64,000 bases of DNA from Argyresthia goedartella (GCA_949825045.1 OX463822.1:32614703-32678702), one strand, 5' to 3'; counted from the first letter of the stretch, positions 9,756-20,668 are shown. Numbers and translations are program-made. Notes: generated from the letters alone by a model not told the origin.

Positions 9756-10214
9756 TGGTTTGAATAGAGGGGGGGGATCACAATTAGGGGGCAAAAACAG
9801 ATATTTGAAAATAAAGTTTCTATGCCTTATCTTAAGACATGTCACGTAACGAAAGAGCATGTTGCGAGGATCTCAAATATCCTTTTTTATAAACCTGAAT
9901 TGCTCAGAAAAAAGGAAAGAAGAAAATAAGTAAAACAAATACCATTTCCCTCTCTTATCTCCGAAACTACTAATTTGGAAAAAAAATCGCAATATAGGTT
10001 TTTACTTTTACATTACAGGAAAAGTGTAGAGAAATGGATGGTTTAAATAGTGGGGTTCATTCAATATTACATACAAACTAATAAATTCACCTGGTTACGA
10101 TATTACAAACAGGAAAATTAAGAATACCTAATTCCCATGCAAGAAACTTGAACACCATTGTGCGGTGGTACGGAACCCTTCGGGCGCGAGTCTGACTCGC
10201 ATTTGTCCGTTTAT

Positions 10215-10676
10215 TGTCTTTCTTTCCTGTAAAGGTGAGTTGTAACAGGGAATAAATAAATTGATTTTTCAATCACAGAAAACTTGTTACAAACTCGCTT
10301 TCCAGTAGTCTCGTGTGCAAGGGGCCGAACCTAACAGAACAGTGCCAACTCTATGAAGTTGATGTCTCGATGAGGGTAGCATGAGATATTGTTGCTTGTT
10401 TGAGAGGCACCCACACATACACACACTATCGGGCGACAAGGTTTCCCGCCGTTGTCACGTTGCCGCCGGCGTCTAGGGTTTTCACTCAGATTACTCTCAT
10501 ATCTCTATTGCATATTTTAAATAAAACTTTGAAAGCTATTAATCATATTTAAAGGTTTTACGATTTTACGTCGTTATCATTTTGAACTCTATGTTTCTCC
10601 TTATATTTTTTGTACATAAAGAAAAACTATTAGGATATTATCAAAGATGGAGTGCACGCGTTTGCCTCCTCCCTTT
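10215..10676. other. Spacer without recognised features
   Basis: Positions 10310-10480 are moderately GC-rich with a short AC-rich block (CACACATACACACAC). No repeat partner or exon was recognised. Confidence 0.35.
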
Positions 10677-11108
10677 CAGGGTTCCGTTCCCGAAGGGTGC
10701 CCAACGGGACTAAGCCTCCGCAGTCCATCTTTCTGTGTGTCTTTCCGTCAGTGGGCCTGATGGACTGTAATAGATAGAGAGTTGATTTTTTACAGAATGT
10801 GTCTTATCACAATGTTTTTTTTTATCAAATTAAAAGCCCCACACAAGAGACGTGCTTCAATATCCCTGCCCCTGCGAATTAACAAACTATCTTCATTTAA
10901 ACACAATTGATAATTTCGCATTATCTATTGATCGTTTCGGTGTGGCGCGATTAGTATGAAATCGGATCCGCTATTTGTAGGGTGGTGCTAGGTTGAAAAC
11001 TTACTTCGGACATAAAATTTGTTTTTGTTTTTATATATTGTTCTTAAATGTATTGTACGATGATCCGGAACCCTTCGTGTCCGACACGCACTGGAACGTT
11101 TTTTTAGA
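10677..11108 (-). repeat. Diverged GTTCCG-end element
   Basis: It starts AGGGTTCCGTTCCCGAAGGG at 10677 and ends with CGGAACCCTTCGTGTCCGAC near 11068, followed by a T-run at 11100. Both family ends are present. The body has lost most of the recognisable monomer and arm sequence. Orientation follows the copies at 51687-52087. Confidence 0.6.
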
Positions 11109-11960
11109 AACAGACAGAAACTGATGTAAAATTCTCACATCCAAATGTTAGGCAAGTTGAGACCAGTTTAGTGTTAGACAGCAACACTTTAGAATTAGTA
11201 AATGGCAGTAACTTTCTTGGACTAATCATTGATAGCAAATTGGAGTGGGGACCTCACATAGGTAAATTAGCTGTTAGATAAAGTTCTGCGACTTACGCTG
11301 AACAGTAGACAAAACCCGTATACTGCGTATACTGCAAGGCTTGTCTATTATAGTTACTTTCATACTGTCATGTGTATCTTGTTGTGGGGGAAAGCAGCGG
11401 ATATTCAAACTATTTTTGTATTACAGAAAAGAGCTATTCCAGCAGTTTATAATTTAAAACGCGCAGGTTCCCTCAGATAATTTTTTAAAGAAATTGACAT
11501 ACTAACTGTAGGTAGTCAATTTATTTACGAAAATATAATATATGTATGCAAGAATTTTACAACATTTTCCAAAAAAACTTTTACAGACTAGTTGCACCTC
11601 GGTTTAGACTCGCGAAGGTTAGCTATTCTTTTAAGGGTCAATGCATTCTCTACTACAACAGAAGAATCTGGAGATTTAAAAATTGTAATGTAATTATAAT
11701 TTAAAACCATGTAAAACCACTTTATCTCATATACAATATTCAAGATTACACAAATGACACGAGCGCTCGGAGTTAATCTAACTCACGACAGAACTCTCTT
11801 AATAATTTTGTAATTATTTGTTCCTGCATATTATTGTAATTTTGTAATATTTGTACTAAAACAAAGCCTATTTTTAAAAGAGATCTATATTAAAATCAAT
11901 CTGGGAGTGTCTTCGCCACGCTTCTCCCACAGTAGTTCAATGTAGAAAAGAGGAAAAAAA
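11109..11960 (+). pseudogene. LINE remnant: C-terminal reverse transcriptase and 3' tail
   Basis: Conceptual reading from 11160 gives FLGLIIDSKLEWGPHIGKLA, the conserved region after the reverse-transcriptase palm of jockey/CR1-like non-LTR retrotransposons. Downstream come CILLWGKAADIQTIFVLQKR (11367-11430) and FFKEIDILTVGSQFIYEN (about 11480-11535). A stop after KLAVR and frame changes show decay. The 3' tail (11800-11960) carries the family markers ATTTGTTCCTGCATATTATT and TCTCCCACAGTAG. This is the longest copy here and serves as reference for the others. Confidence 0.8.
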
Positions 11961-12486
11961 ATGTTTTCTAGAGAGCTTCGTTGGTTTGCCTTCATGTATA
12001 TGGCTCATGTAGTCTATCTTGGCTTTGAAAGCTCGCCGATAAGAGAAAAGTCAGTATTCCCTCCAACATTATCTCAGGCCGTACGTGCTCTGCTCTGGCC
12101 TTGATTACTACCTATCTTAATTTAATATTGAGATCATATGTGTTATGTTTATGAATTACGATATACGAACAAAGCTCTGTTATCTCAGTTAAGACTATAA
12201 ATGTTAGCTTTGTTAAGGCAACGATAACCTTACACGGACGATTGATTAAAATCTGCTTTAAAGTTTATCTCACTAGTCAAACAACAACAAAGGCGCTATT
12301 GTTTGCTGAGCTTAATTTAATAATAATAAGATAAGATTGGCATACATAATAAGTGTCTCAAAATGGCGAAATATTTGCTCTACAGTTTAATATTCAAGGC
12401 AAGTCATAATCCGACATCAGTTTCAAAGAAACTGTACAGTGGCGTTCAAGTCAAGATAGACCAATGCATATCGTATCACGAAGTAG
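11961..12486. other. Spacer without recognised features
   Basis: No repeat partner, hairpin or protein-like frame was seen. It leads into the (AAT)n tail of the inverted SINE. Confidence 0.35.
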
Positions 12487-12745
12487 TAATAATAATAATA
12501 ATAATACCTTGGACACTATTGACACACATTGATCTAGTCCAAACTAGGATTCCCTGTATCTTAGGTACTGGACAACGATACACATACTTATGTAGATAAA
12601 TATTATACTTAGATAGATAAACCACTATGACTAGGGTACAAACACCGTTCCCGTCAAACAAATATTTGCCCCCACAAGGACTCGAACCCGGTACCCCTGG
12701 ATTCGTAGGCAGGGTCACTACCGACTCGGCCATTCGGGTCGTCAA
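12487..12745 (-). repeat. tRNA-derived SINE with (ATT)n tail, copy 1
   Basis: On the - strand the element starts near 12742 with GACGACCCGAATGGCCGAGT. An A-box (TGGCCGAGTCGG, 12721-12732) is followed by a B-box (GGTTCGAGTCC, 12678-12688). The tRNA-unrelated body contains ACCCTAGTCATAGTGG and ends at an (ATT)n tail (12487-12504). The same order occurs at 20416-20668, 28262-28503 and 62162-62288. It is transcribed by RNA polymerase III in the usual SINE way and mobilised by a LINE in trans. It encodes no protein. Confidence 0.88.
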
Positions 12746-12969
12746 GTAAGCTAAGTCAAGTAAGCTTAGGACGTGATTCAGAGTGCAAAAAGTTTACCAG
12801 ATGAGTTCAGAACTGCAAGTAAGTACATAGTTATGTACTATGCGACCTAAAATCAATAGAAAACATCCTATAAATCCGACCAGGCAATAGAAGTTTTGTC
12901 ACTGTTTATAGTTTCAACCATAGCTTAATTATTTATAATCCCGAACTTATACTGCCAAGATTGGCTATA

Positions 12970-13783
12970 CAGGGTGTCTCATTTAAAGCGGTCAGTATGG
13001 GAAAGTCTGAAACTATAACACATACGAAAATCTGTTCGTAGGAACCATGTCATCGATTATAATAAGAAGAAAAACTGCATTCATAAATTTGAAAAAAAAA
13101 ACCTGTACTCAGCTCGGGAATCGAACCCGGTTGTTTTGAAAAAAACTTAAGACTATTTCTATTTAGATATCGAGTGTGTAGGTCTTAAGCAATAAATGAC
13201 TCTACGAAACATGATGTCTAAAATGAATAAAATGAATAAATTGCATTGTTTTCACATAGTTTCATTTATTTTAGTAGGTGTGATTTAACGCCTCTTGACT
13301 ATTTCTTGTGGGGTTACGTTAAGGATGAAGTTTACAAAACAAGCTATGACACCGTTGAAGACCTAAAAGCAGCCATAGAGATAATTTTAACGCAAATTCA
13401 CCACATGAAAATACAAAATGCAATTGTAAGATCGTTACCTAAACGTGTTGAACATTGTATTGAAAAAAACGGTGGTCACCTGGTTCTAAAATAAATTAAA
13501 GTTTGTGAAAACAATGCATTTTATTCATTTTAGACATCATGTTTCATAGACCTATTTACTGCTTAAGACCTACACAATCGATATCTAAACAGAAATAGTC
13601 TTAAGTTTTTTTTTTCAAAACCACCGGGTTCGATACCCGAGCCGAGTACAGATTTTTTTTTCAAATGTATGAATGCAGTTTTTCTTCTTATTAAAATCGA
13701 TGACATGGTTCCTACGAACAGATTTTCGTATGTGTTATAGTTTCAGACTTTCCCATACTGACCGATTTAAATGAGACACCCTG
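12970..13783 (+). mobile_element. Mariner-derived element with about 285-bp terminal inverted repeats
   Basis: The 814-bp element is flanked by TA (12968-12969 and 13784-13785) and begins and ends with CAGGGTGTCTCATTTAAA in opposite orientations. The inverted repeats run 12970-13258 and 13506-13783, with few mismatches (over 90% identical by eye) apart from an 11-bp gap. The 247-bp centre encodes only the end of a mariner transposase. Each arm contains a tRNA-like B-box phrase (GGGTTCGATACCCGAG on the + strand at about 13626-13641). Normal mariners have about 30-bp ends, so this is an amplified-arm derivative that cannot move by itself. Confidence 0.9.
13246..13494 (+). pseudogene. C-terminal mariner transposase fragment
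   Basis: About 75 residues after the first family-like residue: CDLTPLDYFLWGYVKDEVY, then VEDLKAAIE and a GGHLVLK end. The Asp in TPLDY is the third catalytic acid of the DDD triad. The first two catalytic residues and both DNA-binding domains are absent. The frame is open to a normal stop at 13492-13494, so the deletion removed the front and left the tail intact. It belongs to a different mariner lineage from the 5419-6719 element. Confidence 0.85.
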
Positions 13784-13785
13784 TA

Positions 13786-14102
13786 TAAGACATGATCGAT
13801 GCTCCACAAACTAACCAGGGACCTCGTGAAGCAATGGCCGTGTCCGGATGCGGCTTGGAAGACATACATCATCATCAACTTTAGTGTATACGGGCTAGCA
13901 TTGCGATAGCGGTCATTGACCCGACTGCCTCTGCGAACAGAATCATATATGGTACCCATGGTAACGCTCGGTAATCATGGTAACGATCGACGACCGCTAC
14001 CATGATAAGCTAAACGACAGCAATATCGAACGTTGCACGGAATAAGTAAGTGTCGCTAACCCAATCACGAGTGAACAGTGGTAGACAGGAGTCAAAGCCC
14101 GC
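13786..14102. other. Spacer without recognised features
   Basis: Short repeats of ATGGTAACG occur at 13960-13985. Nothing coding was seen. Confidence 0.35.
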
Positions 14103-14769
14103 TTTGCCACGCTAACCCGAAAAAAGTGACCAAGTGTGAGTCGGACTCGCCCATGTGTTGTAACTTTGTTTTTCATGTTTGTATGAATGACAAAGTTATC
14201 TTTGCGGTTTTTAATAAATGTTTTATATCTTAAAAACTGCTTATTTAATTTTGTTCAAACCAAGTTTCGTTTGTTTCAAGTTTGAGATTATAATCTATAT
14301 AATATAAAATTTATAGATAAAATTTTGTAATATAAAAAAAATGTCATATTAAATTATATGTTTTACTGAAATCAAACTGAAATCAAAAACTATACGGCAT
14401 ATATTTTTTGTAGATTTTTCACTGTTTTACTTTCAAAGTTAGAGGGGGGGGGGACATTTTTCCACTTTGGAAGGGTCTGTCTCTTTAACAATTCACTTTG
14501 AGGAAAAAAAATTTCAGGAACCTCAACGTCATTTTTAAAGACCTATAGGTTTGATAAAAAAATAAATTGCTTTCAGTTCCATGAATCAGGCCCTCTTTTT
14601 TTTTTTTTTTTTATTAAATCGTAAAGCGGTTCACATAATACATCTACATACCAAGTTTCAACTGTGTAGTCCTAATAGTTTCTGCATAAAATTGGTGTGA
14701 CATACGGACGGACAGACAGACTTGACGAAACTATAAGGGTTCCTTGTTTCTCTACGGAACCCTAAAAAC
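14103..14769 (+). mobile_element. GTTCCG-end element, variant body
   Basis: It starts AAAAAGTGACCAAGTGTGAG, with GAGTCGGACTCGCC at 14137-14150. It ends TACGGACGGACAGACAGACT, then AGGGTTCC and CTCTACGGAACCCTAAAAA at 14769. The two ends match other copies, but the body (for example GACAAAGTTATCTTTGCGG) differs, so this is a separate subfamily. A G10 run (14444-14453) and a T-run (14597-14613) lie inside. No transposase was seen. Confidence 0.65.
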
Positions 14770-14774
14770 TATAT

Positions 14775-15068
14775 ATGAGCAATTTAAAACCATGTAGAAA
14801 CCACTTTTACTAAAAAGGGATATAACAATATTCAAAATTACATAACAGAACTCGCTTAATAGTTTTGTAATTATTTATTCCTGCATATGTATTTTAATAT
14901 GTAATATATGTACTTGTTAAACAAAGCAAACTTGTTTAAAAGAGATATAAAAATGAATCTGTGGGAGTTTTTTCGCCCTCCTTCACCCACAGTGGTCTCA
15001 TGTAGAGAAGAGGCAAAAAAATATGTCTAAACACATGTTAATATTTACAGAAAATAAAGAATTTTGAA
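14775..15068 (+). repeat. LINE 3' tail fragment
   Basis: Collinear with 11700-11960: AGCAATTTAAAACCATGTAG, TTATTCCTGCATATGTATT, AATCTGTGGGAGTTTTTTCG, ACCCACAGTGGTC, and a final TTTACAGAAAATAAAG. It is 5'-truncated, as is usual for LINE insertions. Confidence 0.7.
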
Positions 15069-15536
15069 CTGTTGCATTTTATGGTCTACGCTGAGCTGTG
15101 GCGGGAAAAGGCACCACACGATGTACCTTGGTTTCCACGATACAGGGAATCCTAGTGTGAGGCCAGAAGCAAAAGATAAGACCATATTTTGGGTAATGAT
15201 ACCGATCATTAAGAACAACTTTCCCAAAGAAACATATGGTCGCAAATGAAAAATAGGCCTAATTTTTTTTTTCAGTTACAAACATATAATAACTAGTGGC
15301 CCTGTGGGCAGTAGACCTCGCTAACAGGGGGGACTGTGAACCAATTTATAGGTAAGTATTTTAGATTCAATCAAAATCAAGTAGTAAAGTAACCAATAAC
15401 TTTGTAAACTACATTTTGCGATTTAAAATACAATCTACTGACTTTTCACGAAAATCTTTATAGTCTATTTCACTCACTCTCATGGTCTGTATAGATCCTC
15501 TTTACTAATCCCTCTCCTACTTCGAGCAGTCCAAAC
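15069..15536. other. Mixed spacer with a small SINE-like fragment
   Basis: Positions 15138-15172 read CCACGATACAGGGAATCCTA then GTGTGAGGCCAGAAGC, matching the body of the SINEs at 53750-55290 and 56917-56940. The remainder has no recognised feature. Confidence 0.45.
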
Positions 15537-15590
15537 TTGTCCAAACTTGGTCCCGTTTGGAACCCTTCGGGTACGGAACCCTAAAAAGTA
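15537..15590 (+). repeat. Terminal fragment of a GTTCCG-end element
   Basis: TTGGTCCCGTTTGGAACCCT followed by TCGGGTACGGAACCCTAAAA is the 3' end of the family without a body. Confidence 0.6.
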
Positions 15591-15736
15591 GCTTGAACAG
15601 AAAAGTAGCATTTTGCTCCCTCTCGTCGTGAAGCAAAACTTACTTTTCCGAATGAAAAGTGTGAAAATAGTTTTATGACGGGGTACTATGGGAAACGAAA
15701 AACGAAGCCGCGCTACGGCAGCTAGTTTTTCAGTTA

Positions 15737-16172
15737 AAAAACGGCCAAGTGCGAGTCAGACTCGCTCACGAAGGGTTCCGTAACATTATCTATTAAAACG
15801 GCAAAAAAAAAGTTTGTTATGTGGGAGGTCCCCTTAAATATTTGTTTTATTTTATTTAATTAATTTATTTATAAAGTGAATATATAACTAAATATTATGT
15901 AAATATTTCAAGCGTCTACCTTTTGCCGTTATCAATATCGAGCAAATAAGTGAAAAAAAAAGTTTGTTGTATGGGAGAACCCCAATATATATTTTATTCT
16001 GTTTTTTAGTATATGTTGTTATAGCGGCAAGAAATAAATAATCTGTGAAAATTTCAACTGTCTAACTATCACGCTTCATGGGATACAGCCTGGTGACAGA
16101 CGGACGGACGGACAGCGGAGGCTTAGTAACAGGGCCCCGTTTGGCACCCTTCGGGTACGGAACCCTAAAAAC
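15737..16172 (+). mobile_element. GTTCCG-end element, full copy
   Basis: It starts AAAACGGCCAAGTGCGAGTC, followed by GACTCGCTCACGAAGGGTTC. Inside are TTGTATGGGAGAACCCC, TGTTGTTATAGCGGCAAGAA, ATACAGCCTGGTGACAGACG and CGGACGGACAGCGGAGGC. It closes at CCCTTCGGGTACGGAACCCT by 16168. It is a good reference for the short subfamily; 27084-27345 carries its first half in inverse order. It has no coding potential. Confidence 0.78.
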
Positions 16173-16689
16173 AGTGAATATGTATGTACATATTTGTACA
16201 AATCTACTTAAACAAATTTAAACCTAGTAAATAGAGACATATAGGATTTAATTCAATATTCGTGCTTTGTTCAGAAAATACTAGAATCGTAGCGAAATAA
16301 AATAGGCATGATGATGTATTTATTCTCCTTTGAAACCCAGTATTTTTACTAACGAAAATTGTCCTGAACCAACCTCTTTTACTCACCTCTTCTACTACAG
16401 TAAAATGCACCGAAGATTTTGAAAGAAACGTCCTGCTAATAAGATTTCTCTGAACTTTGAATACTCTGCCTACACTACAGGATTGCGCCGAACGAACGTA
16501 TTGAAAAGGCTCGTAGTGTATTGGAACTGTAGAGTCTCATATGTTCGAGCTTTTGTAGCGTCTCGTTGTGATTTATAGTAAGCGTTGGGTTTAGGGTTGC
16601 CAATTTCGTGGGATTGACGTTAAATTAAAATGTTTACGCTTCGGCGTAAGATTAAAATTCAAGATTTTAATGCCTAATAGTAGTTTAGG
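16173..16689. other. Spacer without recognised features
   Basis: No repeat partner or exon-like frame was recognised. Confidence 0.35.
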
Positions 16690-17010
16690 TAACTGATACA
16701 TAATGCCTAATTATGTACAGTTACAAACATTAGTTTATCTATACACATATCAAAAGCTCTCTTTGATGTGTTCAGGGACCGCATGTTCGACCGTCATTGT
16801 GGTATTGATCATTGCTCTGCACTTGTTTACAACTTCACAGACTTCGAAATTTTAATGTCATAATATGTCGAAATATTGAAACATTATGGTCGTAATGTAT
16901 TAATATTTTGATAAGAAATGAGTTTTTATCAATATAACATTATGCTGATCGTAAAGTGCAGTTTTTGGTCGCAGTAAAGAGGGTTTATGATACGTGTCTA
17001 GATAAATGAA
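16690..17010 (-). mobile_element. MITE with TTTATCTACACAC-type ends, inverted copy
   Basis: Inner inverted ends read TAGTTTATCTATACACATAT near 16731 and, on the other strand from about 17008, TTTATCTAGACACGTATCAT. The interior (CTCTTTGATGTGTTCAGG and TGTTTACAACTTC) matches 42715-43190 and 61440-61900 in the opposite direction. The flank AATGCCTAATTATGTACAG is also shared, so the element extends past the inverted ends. No transposase was seen. Confidence 0.65.
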
Positions 17011-17175
17011 ATTAAGCATTACGTGTGCAAATATTATTCAAATACGGGATATAGCAGCAAAAACGGTCAGGTTTTCGGAAAAAAAATAAGATCCAGGAAA
17101 CAGATTGTATTATTGTTATTGTATTATTACGAGGTACAATAAAGAAGAATAAAACAATTAAGTAGTGTGGGTAAC

Positions 17176-17340
17176 AAAGTCAAAGTCAAAGTCAAAGTAC
17201 TTTATTACTGTAGATATTTACATATACTTAGCAAACGTAAATTTTGCCTCTTCTCTACATTGGACCACTGTGGGAGAAGAAGGGCGTAGAAACTCCCACA
17301 GATTGATTTTTAGAACCCTTTTTTTAACCCTAGCCAACTT
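17176..17340 (-). repeat. LINE 3' tail fragment, inverted, with TTTGAC iterations
   Basis: On the + strand it begins CAAAGTCAAAGTCAAAGTCA, the reverse of a (TTTGAC)n tail, then ACTTTATTACTGTAGATATT and the family block CCACTGTGGGAGAAGAAGGG and AACTCCCACAGATTGA. It shows the true 3' end of this LINE family. Confidence 0.75.
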
Positions 17341-18666
17341 CACTCTATTCATAGAGTGTTGCATAAAATTGAGTGGGTACAAACAAATACACACAGGGAA
17401 CGCGTCATAAACCGACGTGCTGTAGGCATGTACGAATTGGAGCCTATTGAGTATGGGCTGCGTATTCCATAATTACGCCCTCACTCATTGCAGTGTGCAG
17501 TGATGAATGATCGGCGTAATATTGCTAAATTCGAAACACAATTGTGTTGGGGGATTCTAAAATTATATTGTTTCTTGTTAAATTTTCCCAAATTCCCAGT
17601 TCATTGCATCCAGTGGTTGTTATTTAATAAAACCGTTGTGTTTTTGGGAGTGATTTTGCGACAGTGTTTATTTATGAGGTCGGTCGTAGGTGATCCTACG
17701 GGGGGAGAGGGGGGGGGGGATTAGTCGCGAAAGGTGAGACAGAGCTATGTGCTATATAAAGCTCTGTCCCGCACTTTCCCGCGTTGGCATGCTACGGGTG
17801 ATGGAGTGGGAAACTCTTCTCAGACATCTTATTGGCACTTATAGATACGATGTTATAATATTGTCATTAGCTTAGATCATTGTTTTAAAGTAGCATAATT
17901 AAACAAAAAAATTACGAAAATTAAAAAAATGACATCCTCGTAGAGTTTCTTGGTGTTATCTTCTCTGAAAGGGGTATTTCCACTAAAAAGGGAATTTTCC
18001 TTTCTCAAATTCACAAAAATCAGTACCAAATTTGATTTATTTTTTATTTTATCCAGTGTATGAAACTTGTGTTTGAGTTGTAGAAGTGCATTACTTTGCC
18101 TACCCGCAATAAACGATTTGAGTTTTCGTGATAGAGGCACAAATTTCTTTCCCCCTACGTTAAAACAGTCTTGCGCCACTAACGAAATACCTACGTAAGA
18201 CAATTAAGTAATTTTATCTACATATAGCTAGTCTTCCGATAAGCATTGACAAAATTACATCGATGTGGTATCCATTTCTATAACGTTTTTTTTTTGTAAA
18301 GCTAACGATATCATTGAATACCTGTCTTCTTGTCATTATCCTCGAAATTAATTCCATCTATCATCTGACTGTCTAACGATGTAAGAATATCCACGATTGC
18401 AGATATAGAGCTTTTGCGATAAACCGACCACTTACTTGAGGGCTAATCTAACATTTCTTATACTTACCTACATACGTACAGTACGATTATTATAACTTTA
18501 ATTAATAATTAATAATTAAAAATATTATAATATAATAAATAATTAACTTTACTTTAATAACGCTCGACACTTCTCGGCTTTTTGATTCGTTTTTTAATCG
18601 TAAATCAATAAGCTGATGTCAGATTTAAGCCTTAATATCCTGTTCATTATCATGAACCTCTGTGCA
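17341..18666. other. Non-coding stretch
   Basis: A G-rich run lies at 17699-17719. Positions 18080-18125 (AGTGCATTACTTTGCCTACC, then GCAATAAACGATTTGAG) recur near 57998-58035 and look like a retroelement 3' end. A 108-codon frame on the - strand (17877-18203) overlaps that repeat and is not credible as a gene. Confidence 0.4.
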
Positions 18667-18694
18667 GCTGTGTGTGTGTGTGTGTGTGTGTGTG
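18667..18694 (+). repeat. (TG)n microsatellite
   Basis: An uninterrupted run of about 13 TG units after GTGCAGCTG. Likely polymorphic in length. Confidence 0.9.
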
Positions 18695-18739
18695 TTTCAA
18701 GTTTCCAGGACGTCTTGCTCACTTTCAGCGACTAAAACG

Positions 18740-19450
18740 ACAGTTAAGTTAAAGTAATCGTACAGTGTAGGAGGCAGTAATAATCACGCGTCGAAAAAGT
18801 TTGCTAATCGAACTGTAAGTGACACTTATGTACAATGACATTGATTAAATTCCACGCCTCAACCGAACGGGCGTGGAATCTTGGTAGGGTTGTTTTTCAC
18901 CAGGAGTACTGACCTTTGACGCCGTGGACCGGAATTCGAAAGCTCAATTCGAGGCAGGAACACGGGATGAGGAGCACAATGGTGGGGGGAGAGGAGTCGA
19001 ATCTTACTCTCGTCGTAGCCCGATGCTGTCGCCGTCGTGTTGCTTGCCGACACAAGGAGTCGCTGTCCGAATGCGACGAATTGATCCCCGAATCACTTCA
19101 CGAAGCACTCACTCCGATGACGTGAATCTACTTATTTCCCGACGATTGTTCCGTGCTTATTATAATTAACATTCCGACCAGGCCCGACACCTGTGTTACA
19201 CAATTATTACAAATAAAATACAGCCAACGCCCGAATTCCATGTGCCGACATTTTCTCCGTGTGCAAAAAAGTAACCTCTAACTCGTCATCTCGTTTCTAT
19301 ACAAGTGACAGCTAGCTAGTTCCGTTCCGATCACTCGCGGTCCGAGTCGCGCAACAAAAAAAGGTGCGTTCCGAAGCATAAATATTAAACAGACATAATG
19401 TTCATTTTATCTGAACTCGAACACTTTTTCACTCTGGTAATAATTCTCTG
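18740..19450 (+). repeat. Dispersed repeat split by a nested insertion
   Basis: The outer parts, AAAAAGTTTGCTAATCGAAC at about 18793 and GAACACTTTTTCACTCTGGT near 19418, are adjacent in the copy at 23040-23130. Here they are separated by about 545 bp (roughly 18850-19395). The insert starts at a hairpin (ATTCCACGCC/GGCGTGGAAT, 18847-18876), is GC-rich, and carries no domain I recognise. A GACAT-containing phrase borders both sides and may be a target duplication. Confidence 0.5.
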
Positions 19451-20415
19451 CATCTCCTTGCCGGCATCAAATGACAAACACTGTTCCACTTAATTCTACT
19501 AGCACGGTACCTCCCAGCGAGGATTCTATTTTTATTCTATTCTATTCTATCGATTTACCTATCGAGCTATCGGCTCATAAACAAATAAGAAATTACGTGA
19601 TCCCGCACGTGGCCAAAATTCAACAGGGGTACAAATATCTTTTTCGCTCTGTCAAGGTGACAGCTAAGTATTAACAATCTTTATATAGGTAGACAAAAAA
19701 TTACGGGTGCGTTCCGATTTATACTAATAGTGACGTAGCCGCAATTAGGCACCGTTCGGTTATATACTATAAGTACAATCTGGATCTGAACGGAGCGCAG
19801 CGATCCCATTTAGGCGACTCGTTAATTGTTTCGTTGAGATATTTACCCGCCGAACCTTCAGTCATTTGATTGAATGCCGACCCATGGTTAACGGCCCGGG
19901 CTTTTGATACATACATACGTCCTGATAGTAAGTTATACTCAAGTTTGCAACCCTGAAAACCTTTTTCTTCGAGAAAGCTTCTTTACGGAATCATTATTAG
20001 GATATATTTACCCTATTTTGGTAAATTAAACTTAATTTTCTACAAATTGTGTCCAGCCATAGCTCTCTAGGACGATTCATTGCGGAGATACAGCCAGTCA
20101 AAGATTAGCAGTTTTAAAAAAAAAGTAAAAATGTATCTAATGCACAGATATATCTAATGTAATGTAATGCAATATATATGTAATGTAAGGTATAAGGTAC
20201 TCTCGGGTACTATCAATATATTAAAAATCGTAGCCATGCGCGTTTGCGACGTATGCCTTTTTGTGTTGATATTAAACTGTACCAATAATGGTCGCAACTG
20301 TGCTTTTGCAACCCTGTACATTTTTGTACTATTATGTATCTTTTGTGAACTACAGGATCGTAAAAGACTGATCCTATAGCGATGATAAGTCATTCAAAGC
20401 AAGATGTCATTATAT
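19451..20415. other. Spacer without recognised genes
   Basis: A TTTTATTCTATTCTATTCTAT run lies near 19530. The phrase CAACTGTGCTTTTGC near 20294 recurs at 26107 and, inverted, in the SINE-like repeat at 51000. No exon was seen. Confidence 0.35.
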
Positions 20416-20668
20416 CGACGACCCGACTGGCCGAGTCGGCAGTGACCCTGCCTACGATGCCAAGGGTTCGAGTCCCGGTGGCGGCAAATATTTTTTTGGT
20501 GAGAACGGATGTTTGTACCCTAGTCATGGTTGTTTATCTATCTAAGTATAATATTTATCTATATAAGTATGTGTACCGTTGTCTAGTACCCAAGATACAG
20601 GGAATCCTAGTTTAGGGCTAGATCAATGTGTGTAAATGGTGTCCAAGGTATTATTAATATTATTATAA
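20416..20668 (+). repeat. tRNA-derived SINE with (ATT)n tail, copy 2
   Basis: The head is CGACGACCCGACTGGCCGAG. The A-box TGGCCGAGTCGG is at 20428-20439, the B-box GGTTCGAGTCC at 20465-20475. The body includes TACCCTAGTCATGGTTG and CAAGATACAGGGAATCCTAG, and the tail is ATTATTAATATTATT. It is the most complete + strand copy of the family. Confidence 0.88.

Larger units (their letters stand above)
8291..10214 (+). mobile_element. Composite GTTCCG-end element with internal monomers and nested LINE tail
   Basis: It opens AGGGTTCCGTATCTTAACAA at 8291 and closes near 10170-10214 with GGTACGGAACCCTTCGGGCG, GAGTCTGACTCGC and TTTGTCCGTTTA, the two ends seen in other copies. Between them are at least three copies of the monomer marked by CTGTGTCGTGTGACATGTC, TTGCGAGGAT and GAAAATAGGCAAAAAA (about 8505-8710, 9248-9470, 9820-10030). 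A G-tract (9180-9220) and a LINE 3' tail (9515-9755) lie inside. No transposase is visible. Treating it as one insertion is an inference from end order. Confidence 0.55.

Noticed and set aside
17877..18203. 108-codon frame on the - strand
   Set aside because: It overlaps a dispersed retroelement 3' sequence repeated at 57990-58035, and codon content is A/T driven.
20416..20480. A true tRNA gene
   Set aside because: A- and B-boxes are present, but the cloverleaf acceptor stem does not close and a SINE body with (ATT)n tail follows; four copies exist.
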